Assembly (NCBI GenBank): GCA_002344215.1
Contig: DDSV01000038.1
Coordinates: 1 to 52,168, forward strand
DNA length: 52,168 nucleotides
Reading direction: 5' to 3'
From: Akkermansiaceae bacterium UBA2381
GTDB taxonomy: Bacteria > Verrucomicrobiota > Verrucomicrobiia > Verrucomicrobiales > DEV007
Made by a program: the position numbers and the translations under genes. Shown here piece after piece: positions 1 to 7,466 of the stretch; positions within the stretch are counted from its first letter, which is position 1, and each line of letters opens with the position of its first letter. The notes under the pieces were generated by a model. It had not been told where the DNA came from. It saw nothing but the letters and a program-made list of their open reading frames with translations, and did no database searches.

Positions 1-273
1 TAGTAAGTTCCTGAATGGTCATGGAATAGGAAATGAGGGGGATTCTGCGGTAAATTGTTTCAACTTGTTATTGGCATGAAAGCACCCAGAGTGTGACTCC
101 CCCGTTCGCCGGAATCGAGATTTTTCGATTCTGATTTCATGAAATATGAAAATTTTTTGTATTTATTGAAATTGACCTTCTCGGCGTAACTGGCTAATTT
201 ATTTCATGTTTCTTAATCAATTTCGGCGTAATCGCACCCTGGTTTCGACGGGGTTCGAATCCAGGCAACCTGC
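1..273. other. Non-coding leader region upstream of the desaturase
   Basis: This stretch is visibly more AT-rich than the rest of the window, and I see no convincing reading frame in it. It contains a strong inverted repeat just before the desaturase start, listed separately. The promoter of the desaturase probably lies here, but no clear -35/-10 pair stands out. Confidence 0.4.
238..265 (+). promoter_or_regulatory. Strong hairpin immediately upstream of the desaturase start codon
   Basis: An 11-base arm starting CCTGG and a matching arm ending CCAGG pair across a 6-base loop, with a single T-T mismatch. The structure ends nine bases before the ATG at 274, so in an mRNA it would cover the ribosome-binding region. 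It could be an RNA control element, or at DNA level an operator dyad. No T-run follows, so it is unlikely to be a terminator. Confidence 0.45.
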
Positions 274-1248
274 ATGAGAACCGGAGTTGAACTAATTTTA
301 GCGACCAAGCGCTTTGCCGAAGACAATCCTGCCCGCAGCTGGTGGTGTATCATTTCGACATTGATGCTTCTGACTGCCTTATGGGCAGGAACGCTGGCGG
401 ATGTCCATATTATCGTGAAAATCGGGTGCAGTATTGGCTGCGGATTGCTGATTTTGCGCCTCTTCGTTATTTTCCATGATCAGCAACACCATGCGATCCT
501 GCCGAGATCAAGAGCGGCGGAGATGCTAATGAGGTTTGTAGGAATCCTGATTCTGAGCCCCAGTAGTATCTGGCGCAGCTCACACAATCATCACCACAAT
601 CACAACTCGAAGCTTCTGGGATCGAACATCGGATCCTTTCCCGTGATGACGAAGGAGGAGTTTCTGAAGTCTTCGACCAAAGTAAGGCGCGTCTACCTTT
701 TTGCCCGCCACCCGCTGACGATCCTGTTCGCCTATTTCTTCATGTTCATGTTCGCAATGTGTCTTCTTCCCTTTCTGAGAAATCGGCGGAAGCATGTGGA
801 TGGTCTCATTGCCCTGCTGGTCCATCTTGGACTCGGGACCCTGTTGGTCACCTTTGCCGGCTGGCAGGGCCTCCTGCTTACGTTGGTCATCCCCAGTTTC
901 ATCTCTTCCGCGATGGGGGCCTATTTGTTCTACGCCCAGCACAATTTTCCGTCCGTGACCTTTGCTGACAGTGAGGGCTGGACCTATGAGACGGCGGCAA
1001 TGGAGTCATCCAGCTGTTTAAAAACCGGACCTTTCATGGGGTGGGTGACAGCAAACATCGGCTACCACCACATTCACCATCTCAACGCGCGTATTCCCTT
1101 TTACCGCCTGCCGGAGGTGTATCGGGAGATCCCTGAGCTTCAGACTCCCAAAACGACGTCGCTTCACCCTGCTGAGATTCTTCGCTGTCTCCGGCTCAAG
1201 GTCTGGGATGTTGAAAGCAACCGGATGGTCGGACTGGGATCCTTCTGA
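274..1248 (+). CDS. Fatty acid desaturase family membrane protein
   Basis: The 324-residue protein would introduce double bonds into membrane acyl chains (or act as a related hydroxylase or ketolase) in the cytoplasmic membrane, using a di-iron centre. Three histidine boxes are visible: HDQQHH near residue 68, SHNHHHNHN near 103, and HHIHH near 265, with an additional AQHN near 223. Hydrophobic segments lie between the boxes, as usual for the family. Length is typical. It stands alone: the neighbouring 2.4 kb downstream is decayed sequence. The exact substrate cannot be told from the sequence. Confidence 0.8.
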   Translation: MRTGVELILATKRFAEDNPARSWWCIISTLMLLTALWAGTLADVHIIVKIGCSIGCGLLILRLFVIFHDQQHHAILPRSRAAEMLMRFVGILILSPSSIWRSSHNHHHNHNSKLLGSNIGSFPVMTKEEFLKSSTKVRRVYLFARHPLTILFAYFFMFMFAMCLLPFLRNRRKHVDGLIALLVHLGLGTLLVTFAGWQGLLLTLVIPSFISSAMGAYLFYAQHNFPSVTFADSEGWTYETAAMESSSCLKTGPFMGWVTANIGYHHIHHLNARIPFYRLPEVYREIPELQTPKTTSLHPAEILRCLRLKVWDVESNRMVGLGSF

Positions 1249-1340
1249 TTCGACGGAGTTCGGGAAGACGGTCGGTAACTGCTCGCCTCAGGAGCAGGAT
1301 TGGAAGGTGTCTCCCCCGGCGCCGGCATCCTGGAGCAGAA

Positions 1341-1386
1341 GCCGAAGGGGGGAATTGAACCCCCGACCCACGCATTACGAATGCGT
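1341..1386 (-). tRNA. 3'-terminal fragment of tRNA-Thr(CGT), not a full tRNA gene
   Basis: On the minus strand this begins with a 5-base anticodon stem around a 7-base loop carrying anticodon CGT. It continues with a 5-base variable loop, a perfect GGGGG/CCCCC T-arm with loop TTCAATT, and a 3' acceptor strand CTTCGGC. The D-arm and the 5' acceptor strand are absent: the bases beyond 1386 do not resemble a tRNA and no GCCGAAG partner is found. Such 3' pieces are the usual scar of integrative elements that insert into tRNA genes. Confidence 0.7.
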
Positions 1387-1807
1387 TCAAGTTCTTTGGT
1401 AGTCAACGGGTTACGATGGATTGGGGAAATTTTCACGTCACTGCGTGGTCCTGCACGGTAATTCACAGGTTGAAACTGCTCAAAATCTGCTCACTGAGGG
1501 CCCCCCTGGGGGCGGAGTTGTTTCCAACCCCCTAACGATTACTGCGCCGCCTATTCTCAAGGAACTCGCCCTTCAAGCGGAATGCCGCGTCATCGATCGC
1601 CCCGAAGACAACGCGGCCGATGACTTCCTGATCCCCCATCCACCTCCGCCCCCGACGCAGTGTGCGGTTCTCCATCATGGTCAGCTACCCATCGTAGAGA
1701 CCTCGACCGGTCTACATTCTTGATTTCCATATCCAAAATGATTTCTGTATCCGGGGCGATAGGTGATAATCCGTCCCAGCCACTTTCGTGAACGACATCG
1801 CGAAGTC
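1387..1807. other. Gene-free stretch between the tRNA fragment and the first non-coding unit
   Basis: I recognise no gene here. A minus-strand frame of about 50 codons ending near 1530 could be the tail of a lost gene but has no family signature that I can name. Given the tRNA fragment on one side and decayed repeat units on the other, this is most simply debris of a mobile element. Confidence 0.35.
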
Positions 1808-2052
1808 GGCGCTCTCGTCCCTCGCACCAAATTTCTTCGCGGACCGCAGTTTTGTTGTAACTCGTTCACTGTCAATGTTCTAGTGGGACATGCAAGCGGT
1901 ACGCCCCAAGAACGGTGTTTTGTATGTGATTGATCCACAAGCACTTGCAGAATCCCTAGGACCTGCACTGCAGGTCCTAGAGGCCATTTTAGGACCTGCA
2001 AGAGCCCTATCTTGGAGCACTTACGCCCTCTGCCCAGCTCCTGAGTGGGATG
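1808..2052 (-). ncRNA. Structured non-coding unit A (unknown family)
   Basis: This unit is homologous to unit B at 2280-2523. Three blocks are almost identical in both: 1822-1866, 1903-1924 and 2003-2052. Between them lies a unit-specific word, AGGACCTGCA, found at 1958-1967 and 1991-2000, in a two-mismatch form at 1885-1894, and inverted at 1969-1978. The middle copy and its inverse form a perfect 12-bp hairpin (1956-1967 with 1969-1980). Orientation is inferred from the terminator of unit B. In this copy the terminator stem is destroyed. I do not recognise it as any named RNA. Confidence 0.55.
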
Positions 2053-2227
2053 TGTATGTGGTGATCCACGCTCGAGTACGCGCCGTAGCACGCCAGCTTG
2101 TTCCACTGCTGTGCCTCGTTCAGCAGGGGGACTGCGAGGTTTTCAACGAGGGAGTGTTGCTGTTGCGGACCTCCATCGCGGCTTCCCCGTAGGCTTGCAG
2201 GAGGTCATTGAATTGTGTCAGATCCAT
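2007..2227 (-). pseudogene. Small frameshifted ORF running into unit A
   Basis: From an ATG at 2227 the frame reads MDLTQFNDLLQAYGEAAMEV and stops at 2120. Shifting frame near codon 26 restores a coherent continuation (LVENLAVPLLNEAQQWNKL, then CYGAYSS) that runs into non-coding unit A and stops at 2007-2009. The intact product would have been about 70 residues. The same CYGAYSS and terminal RSWAEGVSAPR peptide appears before unit B, so both units were preceded by a related ORF end. Function is unknown; the size and setting would fit a small phage or cassette protein, but nothing proves it. Confidence 0.4.
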
Positions 2228-2267
2228 AATCGTCTCGGCCCGGGGCGGTGGTCGGTGTGTGGGCTTG

Positions 2268-2293
2268 AAAAAAAAAGCAGGCGCTCTTGCGCC
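2268..2293 (-). terminator. Rho-independent terminator of non-coding unit B
   Basis: On the minus strand a GGCGC-aaga-GCGCC hairpin (2280-2293) is followed by TGC and a run of nine T residues (2268-2276). This is a textbook intrinsic terminator. It fixes the transcription direction of unit B as right to left. The equivalent place in unit A (1808-1820) no longer forms the stem. Confidence 0.75.
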
Positions 2294-2523
2294 TCGCACC
2301 AAATTTCTTCGCGGACCCTAGTTTTGTTGTAACTCGTTGGTGATCAACGCCCTATTGTGATACGCTAGCTACATGCCCCAAGAACGGTGTTTTGTAATCC
2401 GTTGATGGTCATGCACTCGCAAAAGTCCCGTGATACGCAGTGAGTATCACGGGGGCCATTCTGTGATACGCAAAGCCCCTATCTTGGAGCACTTACACCC
2501 TCTGCCCAGCTCCTGAGTGGGAT
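2280..2523 (-). ncRNA. Structured non-coding unit B (unknown family) with terminator
   Basis: This unit has the same architecture as unit A. Conserved blocks lie at 2294-2338, 2375-2396 and 2474-2523. The unit-specific word is GTGATACGCA at 2430-2439 and 2463-2472, with a one-mismatch copy at 2356-2365 and an inverse at 2444-2451. A perfect 10-bp hairpin joins 2427-2436 to 2444-2453. Read on the minus strand, one copy of the word sits in a loop closed by GGGGC/GCCCC and another in a loop closed by CTA/TAG. The RNA would be about 250 nt and ends in a clear terminator. Family unknown. Confidence 0.6.
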
Positions 2524-2673
2524 GGGAGCGATGCCGCCAGCGCTGCTGTAGGCTCCGTAGCACGGCCGCACGTTGCGTTGCTCCGTGAGATTGGTCTTGG
2601 GGAGCAGAGGTGTCTCTCCGTCCGATGCTTCCACTACAGCCCCTATGGCAGGTTTCGCCCACGCCGTCTCCAT
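2479..2673 (-). pseudogene. Small ORF end preceding unit B
   Basis: This 64-codon frame ends with CYGAYSSAGG and RSWAEGVSAPR, the same C-terminal pattern as the frameshifted ORF before unit A, and it stops inside the conserved 5' block of unit B. The N-terminal half shows no family that I recognise. It may be a remnant of the ORF once paired with this unit, or only the reading of conserved RNA sequence in one frame; the CYGAYSS match lies just outside the conserved block and favours the former. Confidence 0.3.
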
Positions 2674-2784
2674 TCTGGAGGAATCGCGGGCTATCAGGTG
2701 TGCTTGACCAAATTGCTGAGAATGTCTCAGTAATTGACAGTTTCTCTTGCCAACCCCTCGGGATTCTGGTTCCTACACGGTAGG

Positions 2785-2960
2785 ATGACTCGACCGAAGC
2801 TCACCGGGCGGCAGATTATGGACTGGCGTCAGGGGATCGGCAAGCCGCGAAGGTGGCTCGCCGAGCAGCTTGGTGTCAGTGCGAAGACCGTCGAGAGCTG
2901 GACGGCGGGGTACGGGGGCAGGACGGCCACTGGCAGTTTGCCAACGAAATGGACGCTTTC
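2785..2960 (+). pseudogene. Remnant of a helix-turn-helix (XRE-like) regulator
   Basis: From ATG 2785 the first 45 residues read like the start of an XRE-type DNA-binding domain, with LTGRQIMDWRQGIGKPRRWL followed by AEQLGVSAKTVESW, the classic helix-turn-helix pattern. Beyond about residue 50 the frame remains open to 3273 but overlaps, antisense, a clear nuclease remnant and shows no domain. I therefore read only the N-terminal part as genuine, a leftover of a phage- or toxin-antitoxin-type regulator. Confidence 0.45.
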
Positions 2961-2997
2961 CGGGCTTGAGACAGATTGCACATGTTCATCGCGGGGT

Positions 2998-3355
2998 TCA
3001 GTTAATTGCGAACCGCAGCGCTGCATGATCCGAGATCGGGGACTTGGACTTCTCCCCAGCGAGGAACCGGTCACCGATGCGGGTGAGGTAATCGACCTCG
3101 GTGGCCACGACGCTGGGAGTGTGGAGGACGTGGTCGATCTTGTAGCCCTTCCCGGAGTGAGCGAGGTAGCTCCAGTCGCCCTTGGGATTCGGGACTTGAT
3201 AGCCCGAAACGATCGGGAAAGAGGACGGAAGATCCCGCCCCCTGCTTCGCATTCACGAAGGGATCAAAGTTGATGTCCCCGGCAAAGACTGGGACATGAA
3301 GGATTTCTCGGTTCCCGGTGGCTGCGGTAGGGCGAGGTTTAGGGCCGGACTGGTT
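2998..3355 (-). pseudogene. Frameshifted C-terminal part of an endonuclease/exonuclease/phosphatase protein
   Basis: Two adjoining frames together give the end of an EEP-fold nuclease or phosphatase: VFAGDINFDPF near 3270, then after a frameshift near 3200-3212 GDWSYLAHSGKGYKIDHVL and SDHAALRF at the C-terminus. The GDxN, KIDHVL and SDH motifs are the known Asn, Asp and His positions of this fold. The N-terminal half is missing upstream of 3355, where a stop interrupts the frame. The gene is therefore dead. Confidence 0.6.
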
Positions 3356-3632
3356 TCATAGGGTGGAACCCCGCTGGTGTCCGCCCCGCTACCGCTGCAA
3401 CAAGCTCTCCCCATCTCTTGTTTCACGGATGTCCGGCATTCCGAGACGTTTGGCTGCATCGACTCACTGAAGAAGGCGATGCGGCACGGAGTGAGGCGTT
3501 AGGATTCGCGGCCCGCTTCTGCTCCGCGAAAGCGGCACTCGACAGGGCCTGATACGGGAGAAAGCTTCCGGTTGTCTGGTGAAGGCGATTTGCTCCGCCT
3601 TTGGTCATCGTGTGACAACGATCCTACTAACT
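3356..3632. other. Gene-free stretch before the cupredoxin gene
   Basis: I find no reliable coding frame. Open frames here lack a family signature. The promoter of the cupredoxin gene should be in the last 100 bases, but no Fnr-type box or clear -35/-10 pair is visible. Confidence 0.35.
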
Positions 3633-4118
3633 ATGAATCTTCGCCTTTTCTTCACCACCCTCACCTTCGGTTACGCCCTTTGGGCTGCAAACGCGATGCG
3701 AGGGGCGGATGAGGGTGAGGCCGGGGTCGCTGAGATCACCGTTACCGCCCACATCAGTGAACTGCGTTTTGACACGGAAAAGTTCACTGTCAAGGCGGGA
3801 CAAAAAGTGAAGCTGACGCTGGTGAATCCGGCGGATAGCATCAACCTTCAGCCGCACAATTTGCTCATTATCGAACCTGGAAAGTTGGAGGAAATCGGCG
3901 CGGCCGCCAATGCCGAATTGGCCGACCCTGCCTTTCTCTCCGATCGTCATGCTGTTCCCAGTTCAAATTACGTCCTTTACCACACCAAGCTCCTGCTTCC
4001 CGGTGAATCGGAGACCCTTGAGTTTGTCGCGCCGAATTTTGCCGGTGACTATCCTTTCCTCTGTTCCTATCCCGGGCATTGGTCGGTCATGCACGGCATT
4101 ATGGTTGTAGAAAATTGA
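3633..4118 (+). CDS. Exported azurin-like cupredoxin (blue copper electron carrier)
   Basis: The 161-residue precursor begins with a signal peptide (MNLRLFFTTLTFGYALWAANA). I chose the ATG at 3633 because the upstream in-frame extension is not signal-like. The mature part is one cupredoxin domain with the type-1 copper ligands visible as QPHN, FLCSYPGHW and VMHGIM (His, Cys, His, Met). Such periplasmic proteins carry electrons between the bc1 complex and nitrite or NO reductases. Its place at the edge of the nir/nor island suggests it donates to NirK, which is inference. Confidence 0.75.
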   Translation: MNLRLFFTTLTFGYALWAANAMRGADEGEAGVAEITVTAHISELRFDTEKFTVKAGQKVKLTLVNPADSINLQPHNLLIIEPGKLEEIGAAANAELADPAFLSDRHAVPSSNYVLYHTKLLLPGESETLEFVAPNFAGDYPFLCSYPGHWSVMHGIMVVEN

Positions 4119-4344
4119 AATAGGCAGGGGATAAACGCCTAGCTCAATACTGTCGATACCTGTCGGGAATAGAAGCGAACTGAGCGCATTCCCGGCTTAA
4201 CCTAAAGATCCTCCGGCCGTTGAACTGGTGTGGTCGGAGGTCGCATGGACCTCTCCTGGGAGAAAGTTCGGTTCCATCAAGCGATTGGATTAAGGAAGAT
4301 GTTAGAATCCAGGCGGCCAGCATCAAGTAGGCTTGCTGAAGAGA

Positions 4345-4369
4345 GAAGCTGCAGGAAAACGGCAGCTTC
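4345..4369 (+). terminator. Inverted repeat downstream of the cupredoxin gene, possible terminator
   Basis: GAAGCTGC and GCAGCTTC form a perfect 8-bp stem with a 9-base loop. The following TTGTTGGTCATTT is only moderately T-rich. It lies in a 390-base gene-free gap (4119-4508) about 230 bases after the cupredoxin stop. I see nothing else in that gap. Confidence 0.4.
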
Positions 4370-4508
4370 TTGTTGGTCATTTGGAGGGGACGTCCCGCCA
4401 AAAGAAACCCCACCCCCTCGGATCAGGTGGTGTTTTCGAAACGACCGACATTTCACATTGCGATAACCGGATGCCTCTGCTTCGCTTTGGTCAAAACCTG
4501 ATAACTCC

Positions 4509-5744
4509 ATGAAGACCCGCCTGTTCCCTCTGATGGCCCTTTGGCTTTTCCCCTCGATGTGGAGCACGTCTATGGGAGGAGATTACTCCGGCAAGTCTCT
4601 CGTCCTGAATGATTCGATTCCCGCGCTGGTGGATCCCACCGTCGATATCCGACTCCGCTATGAATACGGGGATCAGGAGGGACTCGACCCATCCAATGCG
4701 GCGACGATGAGAAACCGGATCGGGCTGCTTACGCGCGACTTCGGAGGTTTTCAGGCCTTCGCCGAATACGAGGGAACTCTCGCTGTCGACCGCGATGCCT
4801 ACAATCCCGGGAATGGCAATGGACCGGTGACCCGCACTGTGATCGCCGATCCGGAATCGCACGAGTTGAATCAGGCTTGGGTGTCCTACACCGATCCTTC
4901 GAGAATCTGGTCTCTCAAGACGGGACGTCAAGGGGTGAATCTCGACGATCAGCGTTCTATCGGCACGGTCGGGTGGCGGCAGAACATGCAGACGCTCGAT
5001 GCGGCGGCGGTGACATGGACTCCAAACGATGACCTTCGTGTCTATTACGGCTACGTTTGGCAGGTAAACCGTATCTTCGGGTCGGAGGCGGTGGCACCCC
5101 CATCGACCGACTTCCAAGGGGAGTCCCATCTAATCAACACCCAATACAAGGGCCTGTCCTTCGGCACGCTGACGGCATACGCCTACCTCCTCGACCTCCA
5201 CAATGACGGCGGGGACGCGAACAGCTGCAACAGCTACGGGCTCAGTCTCGCGGGTGATTTCGTGGGCGATTCCAAATACCTCCTCGAATACGCTCACCAA
5301 ACTGATGGGGCGGAAAGTCCCCTCGACTATTCCGCGAACTACGCTCGGGCTGATCTCTCGAGTGAACTCCTCCCAGGGGTGAACGGTTCCGTGGGGTACG
5401 AATACCTCGGTTCGGACAATGGAGTCGGTTACAAGTTCCCGCTCGCCACCCTCCACAAGTTCAACGGTTACGCGGATCGTTTCGTGAACACACCGGCGGA
5501 AGGGCTAAGCGATCTCTACGCCACGGTCGGCACGACGATCGCGGAAGGAGTCAAGCTGGCCCTGACCTACCACAACTTCTGGGACGATGGACTTGATCTT
5601 TCCTTCGGGAATGAGGTCGACCTGGTCGTCTCGAAGGCGATCACCGAGCACGTCACGATTCTTGCAAAGGGCGCTGTTTTTGAAGGGGACAACGGCCAAC
5701 CCGACCTTACCAGGGCTGTGATCGAGGTGGATATCGTTTACTGA
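4509..5744 (+). CDS. Outer-membrane beta-barrel porin (alginate-export/porin-like)
   Basis: The 411-residue protein has an N-terminal signal peptide ending near SMGG. The rest is a run of alternating polar and aromatic strands typical of a porin, with VDIRLRYEYGDQ at the barrel start, LNQAWVSY, LKTGRQGVNLDDQR and a terminal aromatic-rich strand ending VIEVDIVY. The RLRYE and TGRQ patterns recall the alginate-export porin family. It would sit in the outer membrane and could let nitrite or other anions pass. It ends 28 bases from the convergent regulator gene. Substrate unknown. Confidence 0.65.
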   Translation: MKTRLFPLMALWLFPSMWSTSMGGDYSGKSLVLNDSIPALVDPTVDIRLRYEYGDQEGLDPSNAATMRNRIGLLTRDFGGFQAFAEYEGTLAVDRDAYNPGNGNGPVTRTVIADPESHELNQAWVSYTDPSRIWSLKTGRQGVNLDDQRSIGTVGWRQNMQTLDAAAVTWTPNDDLRVYYGYVWQVNRIFGSEAVAPPSTDFQGESHLINTQYKGLSFGTLTAYAYLLDLHNDGGDANSCNSYGLSLAGDFVGDSKYLLEYAHQTDGAESPLDYSANYARADLSSELLPGVNGSVGYEYLGSDNGVGYKFPLATLHKFNGYADRFVNTPAEGLSDLYATVGTTIAEGVKLALTYHNFWDDGLDLSFGNEVDLVVSKAITEHVTILAKGAVFEGDNGQPDLTRAVIEVDIVY

Positions 5745-5772
5745 GTCGATTCGACGTGATCGTCGGACGGTC

Positions 5773-6495
5773 TTAGTTAGATGCGGCTTCGATATCCACC
5801 TCGGCAAAGTTCGCCGGCGAAACGACCGTGATGGAGTTGCCCTCGGTGAGAATCCACCCCCGTTCCCTGAACTTGGTCAGGGTTCGGGAAAGGGTCTCGG
5901 GCACGGTTCCGATCTCGGCGGCGAGGAGATATTTGCGAGGCGGAATGGCGACGACGGCGGGACCATCTTCATCCGAGCATCGCGCAAGGAGCCATTCGCG
6001 CAACCGCTCTGAGACGGTGCGGTGCTGCAGGCTTCCGAGTTTGTCGACGAGGGATCGAAGATGGCGGCTCATTGAGGCGAGCAGGCGCATGGCAATTTCA
6101 GGCCGGGAAGCGATCATGTTGCTGAGGTCAGAACGGCGCACAAGAAGTAGTGTCGCGGTCGATTCGATACGCGCGCTTACGGGGCTTGGGCCTGCGTCGG
6201 CGAGAAAGAGTTCACCAAAAGATTCTCCTTCGCGAAAAACACGAATCACGGTTTCCCTCCCTTCTTCGTCGAGGCGATGCACATTCACGGCTCCCTTGCC
6301 GACGACAAAAAATCCGGCGGGCGAATCGCCAGCGTGGAAGAGGTAGGTCCGTTTCGGGACACTGCGGATTTCCGAACAAAGCGAGATGTTGCGGAGATCG
6401 ACATCGCCCAGCTCGCTGAAGAGCCGCGTCGCACGAAGAATGCCGAGAATTCTTAGGTTCTCGGCTTGGCTTGAGGCAGGGGGTGGTTTGAACAT
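5773..6495 (-). CDS. Crp/Fnr-family transcriptional regulator (DNR/NnrR type)
   Basis: The 240-residue protein has an N-terminal cyclic-nucleotide-binding-like beta-roll (about residues 20-140, with GDSPAGFFVVGKGAVNV and GESFGELFL) and a C-terminal winged helix. The recognition helix contains VPETLSRTLTKF, and the E-x-x-S-R arrangement is the one that reads TTGAT half-sites in Fnr. No N-terminal cysteine cluster for a 4Fe-4S centre is seen, which favours a haem- or NO-sensing DNR/NnrR type. ATG 6495 was chosen because the upstream extension is not domain-like. It is divergent from norC, with a matching box between them. Confidence 0.85.
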   Translation of the reverse strand: MFKPPPASSQAENLRILGILRATRLFSELGDVDLRNISLCSEIRSVPKRTYLFHAGDSPAGFFVVGKGAVNVHRLDEEGRETVIRVFREGESFGELFLADAGPSPVSARIESTATLLLVRRSDLSNMIASRPEIAMRLLASMSRHLRSLVDKLGSLQHRTVSERLREWLLARCSDEDGPAVVAIPPRKYLLAAEIGTVPETLSRTLTKFRERGWILTEGNSITVVSPANFAEVDIEAASN

Positions 6496-6523
6496 AAAAC
6501 AAATTCGATAAAACCGCTCTTTC

Positions 6524-6537
6524 TTGATCCAAGTCAA
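6524..6537 (+). promoter_or_regulatory. Fnr/DNR box between the regulator gene and norC
   Basis: TTGATCCAAGTCAA matches TTGAT-N4-ATCAA at nine of ten defined positions. It lies 80 bases before the norC start and 29 bases before the start of the Crp/Fnr gene on the other strand. It could therefore drive the nor operon and autoregulate the regulator. Confidence 0.75.
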
Positions 6538-6616
6538 GGAGATCCACAATTCCTTGGATAAGTTGTCACAAGAATGCAGGATTTTTCCCTGCCGCGTCAA
6601 TACACCCGCTTGTCCC

Positions 6617-7417
6617 ATGCTCTCGAAATTTCAAGCCCGAGCCTTCTTCCTCGGCGGCACTGTCGTTTTTGCAGGGATCTTCCTGATCCTCACCTTCGAC
6701 ACCCACCGCAAGATCCCCGCTCAGACGAACTCGGAAATGATCACCCCCCAGGTCGCCGCCGGGAAAAAACTCTGGGAGCAAAACAACTGCATGGGTTGCC
6801 ACACACTTTTCGGCGAGGGAGCTTACTACGCACCTGAGCTGACGAAGGTGGTCGACCGACGGGGAAAGGACTGGATCAAGATCTTCATCAAGGATCCTGC
6901 CGCGATGTTCCCCGGGCAACGGAAGATGGTGAAATACGACTTCACCGACCAGCAGATCGATGAACTCATCGCCTTCCTTGAGTGGTGCGGCAGGGTTGAT
7001 CTCAATGGGTTCCCGGCAGATCCCCCGCTGAAGAAGCTGATGCAGCCAGCCGCCGGTGCGACGGCGGGCGCAGGTGCGAGCGGGGAACTGCCCGCCACGG
7101 TCGCGGCCGCGGTTCCTCTGCCGGTCATGTTTGAGCAGAAATCCTGCACCGGCTGCCATCGCATTCTCGGCAAAGGAATGCCGGGGGTGATGCTGCCGAA
7201 CGCCGTCACCGGTGAAGTCGTCGCGGCCCCGGCGCTCGATCTGGTTTTTCAGAGGAAGACGCGCGAGGAACTGATCGCCTGGATCAGTGACCCGCAGAAG
7301 GTGAAGCCCGGTTCCCCCATGCCCAATCTCGTCCCGGCGCTGGTCTCTCCACAGGAGGTCGAGCAGATGGTCGATTTCCTTCTTGACCTCAAGGCCCACG
7401 TCACCCCGGCCAACTGA
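6617..7417 (+). CDS. norC: Nitric oxide reductase cytochrome c subunit, extended di-haem form
   Basis: NorC passes electrons to NorB in the cytoplasmic membrane. The protein begins with a membrane anchor (about residues 7-28, FFLGGTVVFAGIFLILTF) and has a haem c motif C58-MG-C61-H62 in the NorC-like domain. The family is usually about 150 residues with one haem. This one is 266 residues and carries a second motif C177-TG-C180-H181 after an Ala-rich linker (about 135-155). The ATG at 6617 places the anchor at the N-terminus. It is followed by norB after 49 bases. The second haem might replace an external donor, which is inference. Confidence 0.88.
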   Translation: MLSKFQARAFFLGGTVVFAGIFLILTFDTHRKIPAQTNSEMITPQVAAGKKLWEQNNCMGCHTLFGEGAYYAPELTKVVDRRGKDWIKIFIKDPAAMFPGQRKMVKYDFTDQQIDELIAFLEWCGRVDLNGFPADPPLKKLMQPAAGATAGAGASGELPATVAAAVPLPVMFEQKSCTGCHRILGKGMPGVMLPNAVTGEVVAAPALDLVFQRKTREELIAWISDPQKVKPGSPMPNLVPALVSPQEVEQMVDFLLDLKAHVTPAN

Positions 7418-7466
7418 ACCCGGACCACGAAACTCCCTTCACGACCTTTCTCCCAAACCGCTTCCT

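Noticed and set aside
241..264. GGTTTCGACGGGG followed by GTTCGAATCC looks like the joined 5' and 3' ends of a tmRNA gene.
   Set aside because: The two pieces are adjacent, with no tag reading frame or pseudoknots between them, and the stretch is better explained by a simple hairpin. Fusion of tmRNA ends cannot be shown from this.
1341..1386. A functional tRNA-Thr gene.
   Set aside because: No D-arm and no 5' acceptor strand pair with the clear 3' half.
1808..2523. A CRISPR array or a type III toxin-antitoxin repeat RNA.
   Set aside because: Only two long, structured units exist 472 bases apart, with an internal word repeated three times plus once inverted; there are no regular short repeats and no cas or toxin gene.
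1808..2523. Bridge RNA of an IS110 element or a TnpB/IscB guide RNA.
   Set aside because: No transposase or nuclease gene is nearby and the threefold word does not match the known guide layouts. Kept only as a loose analogy.
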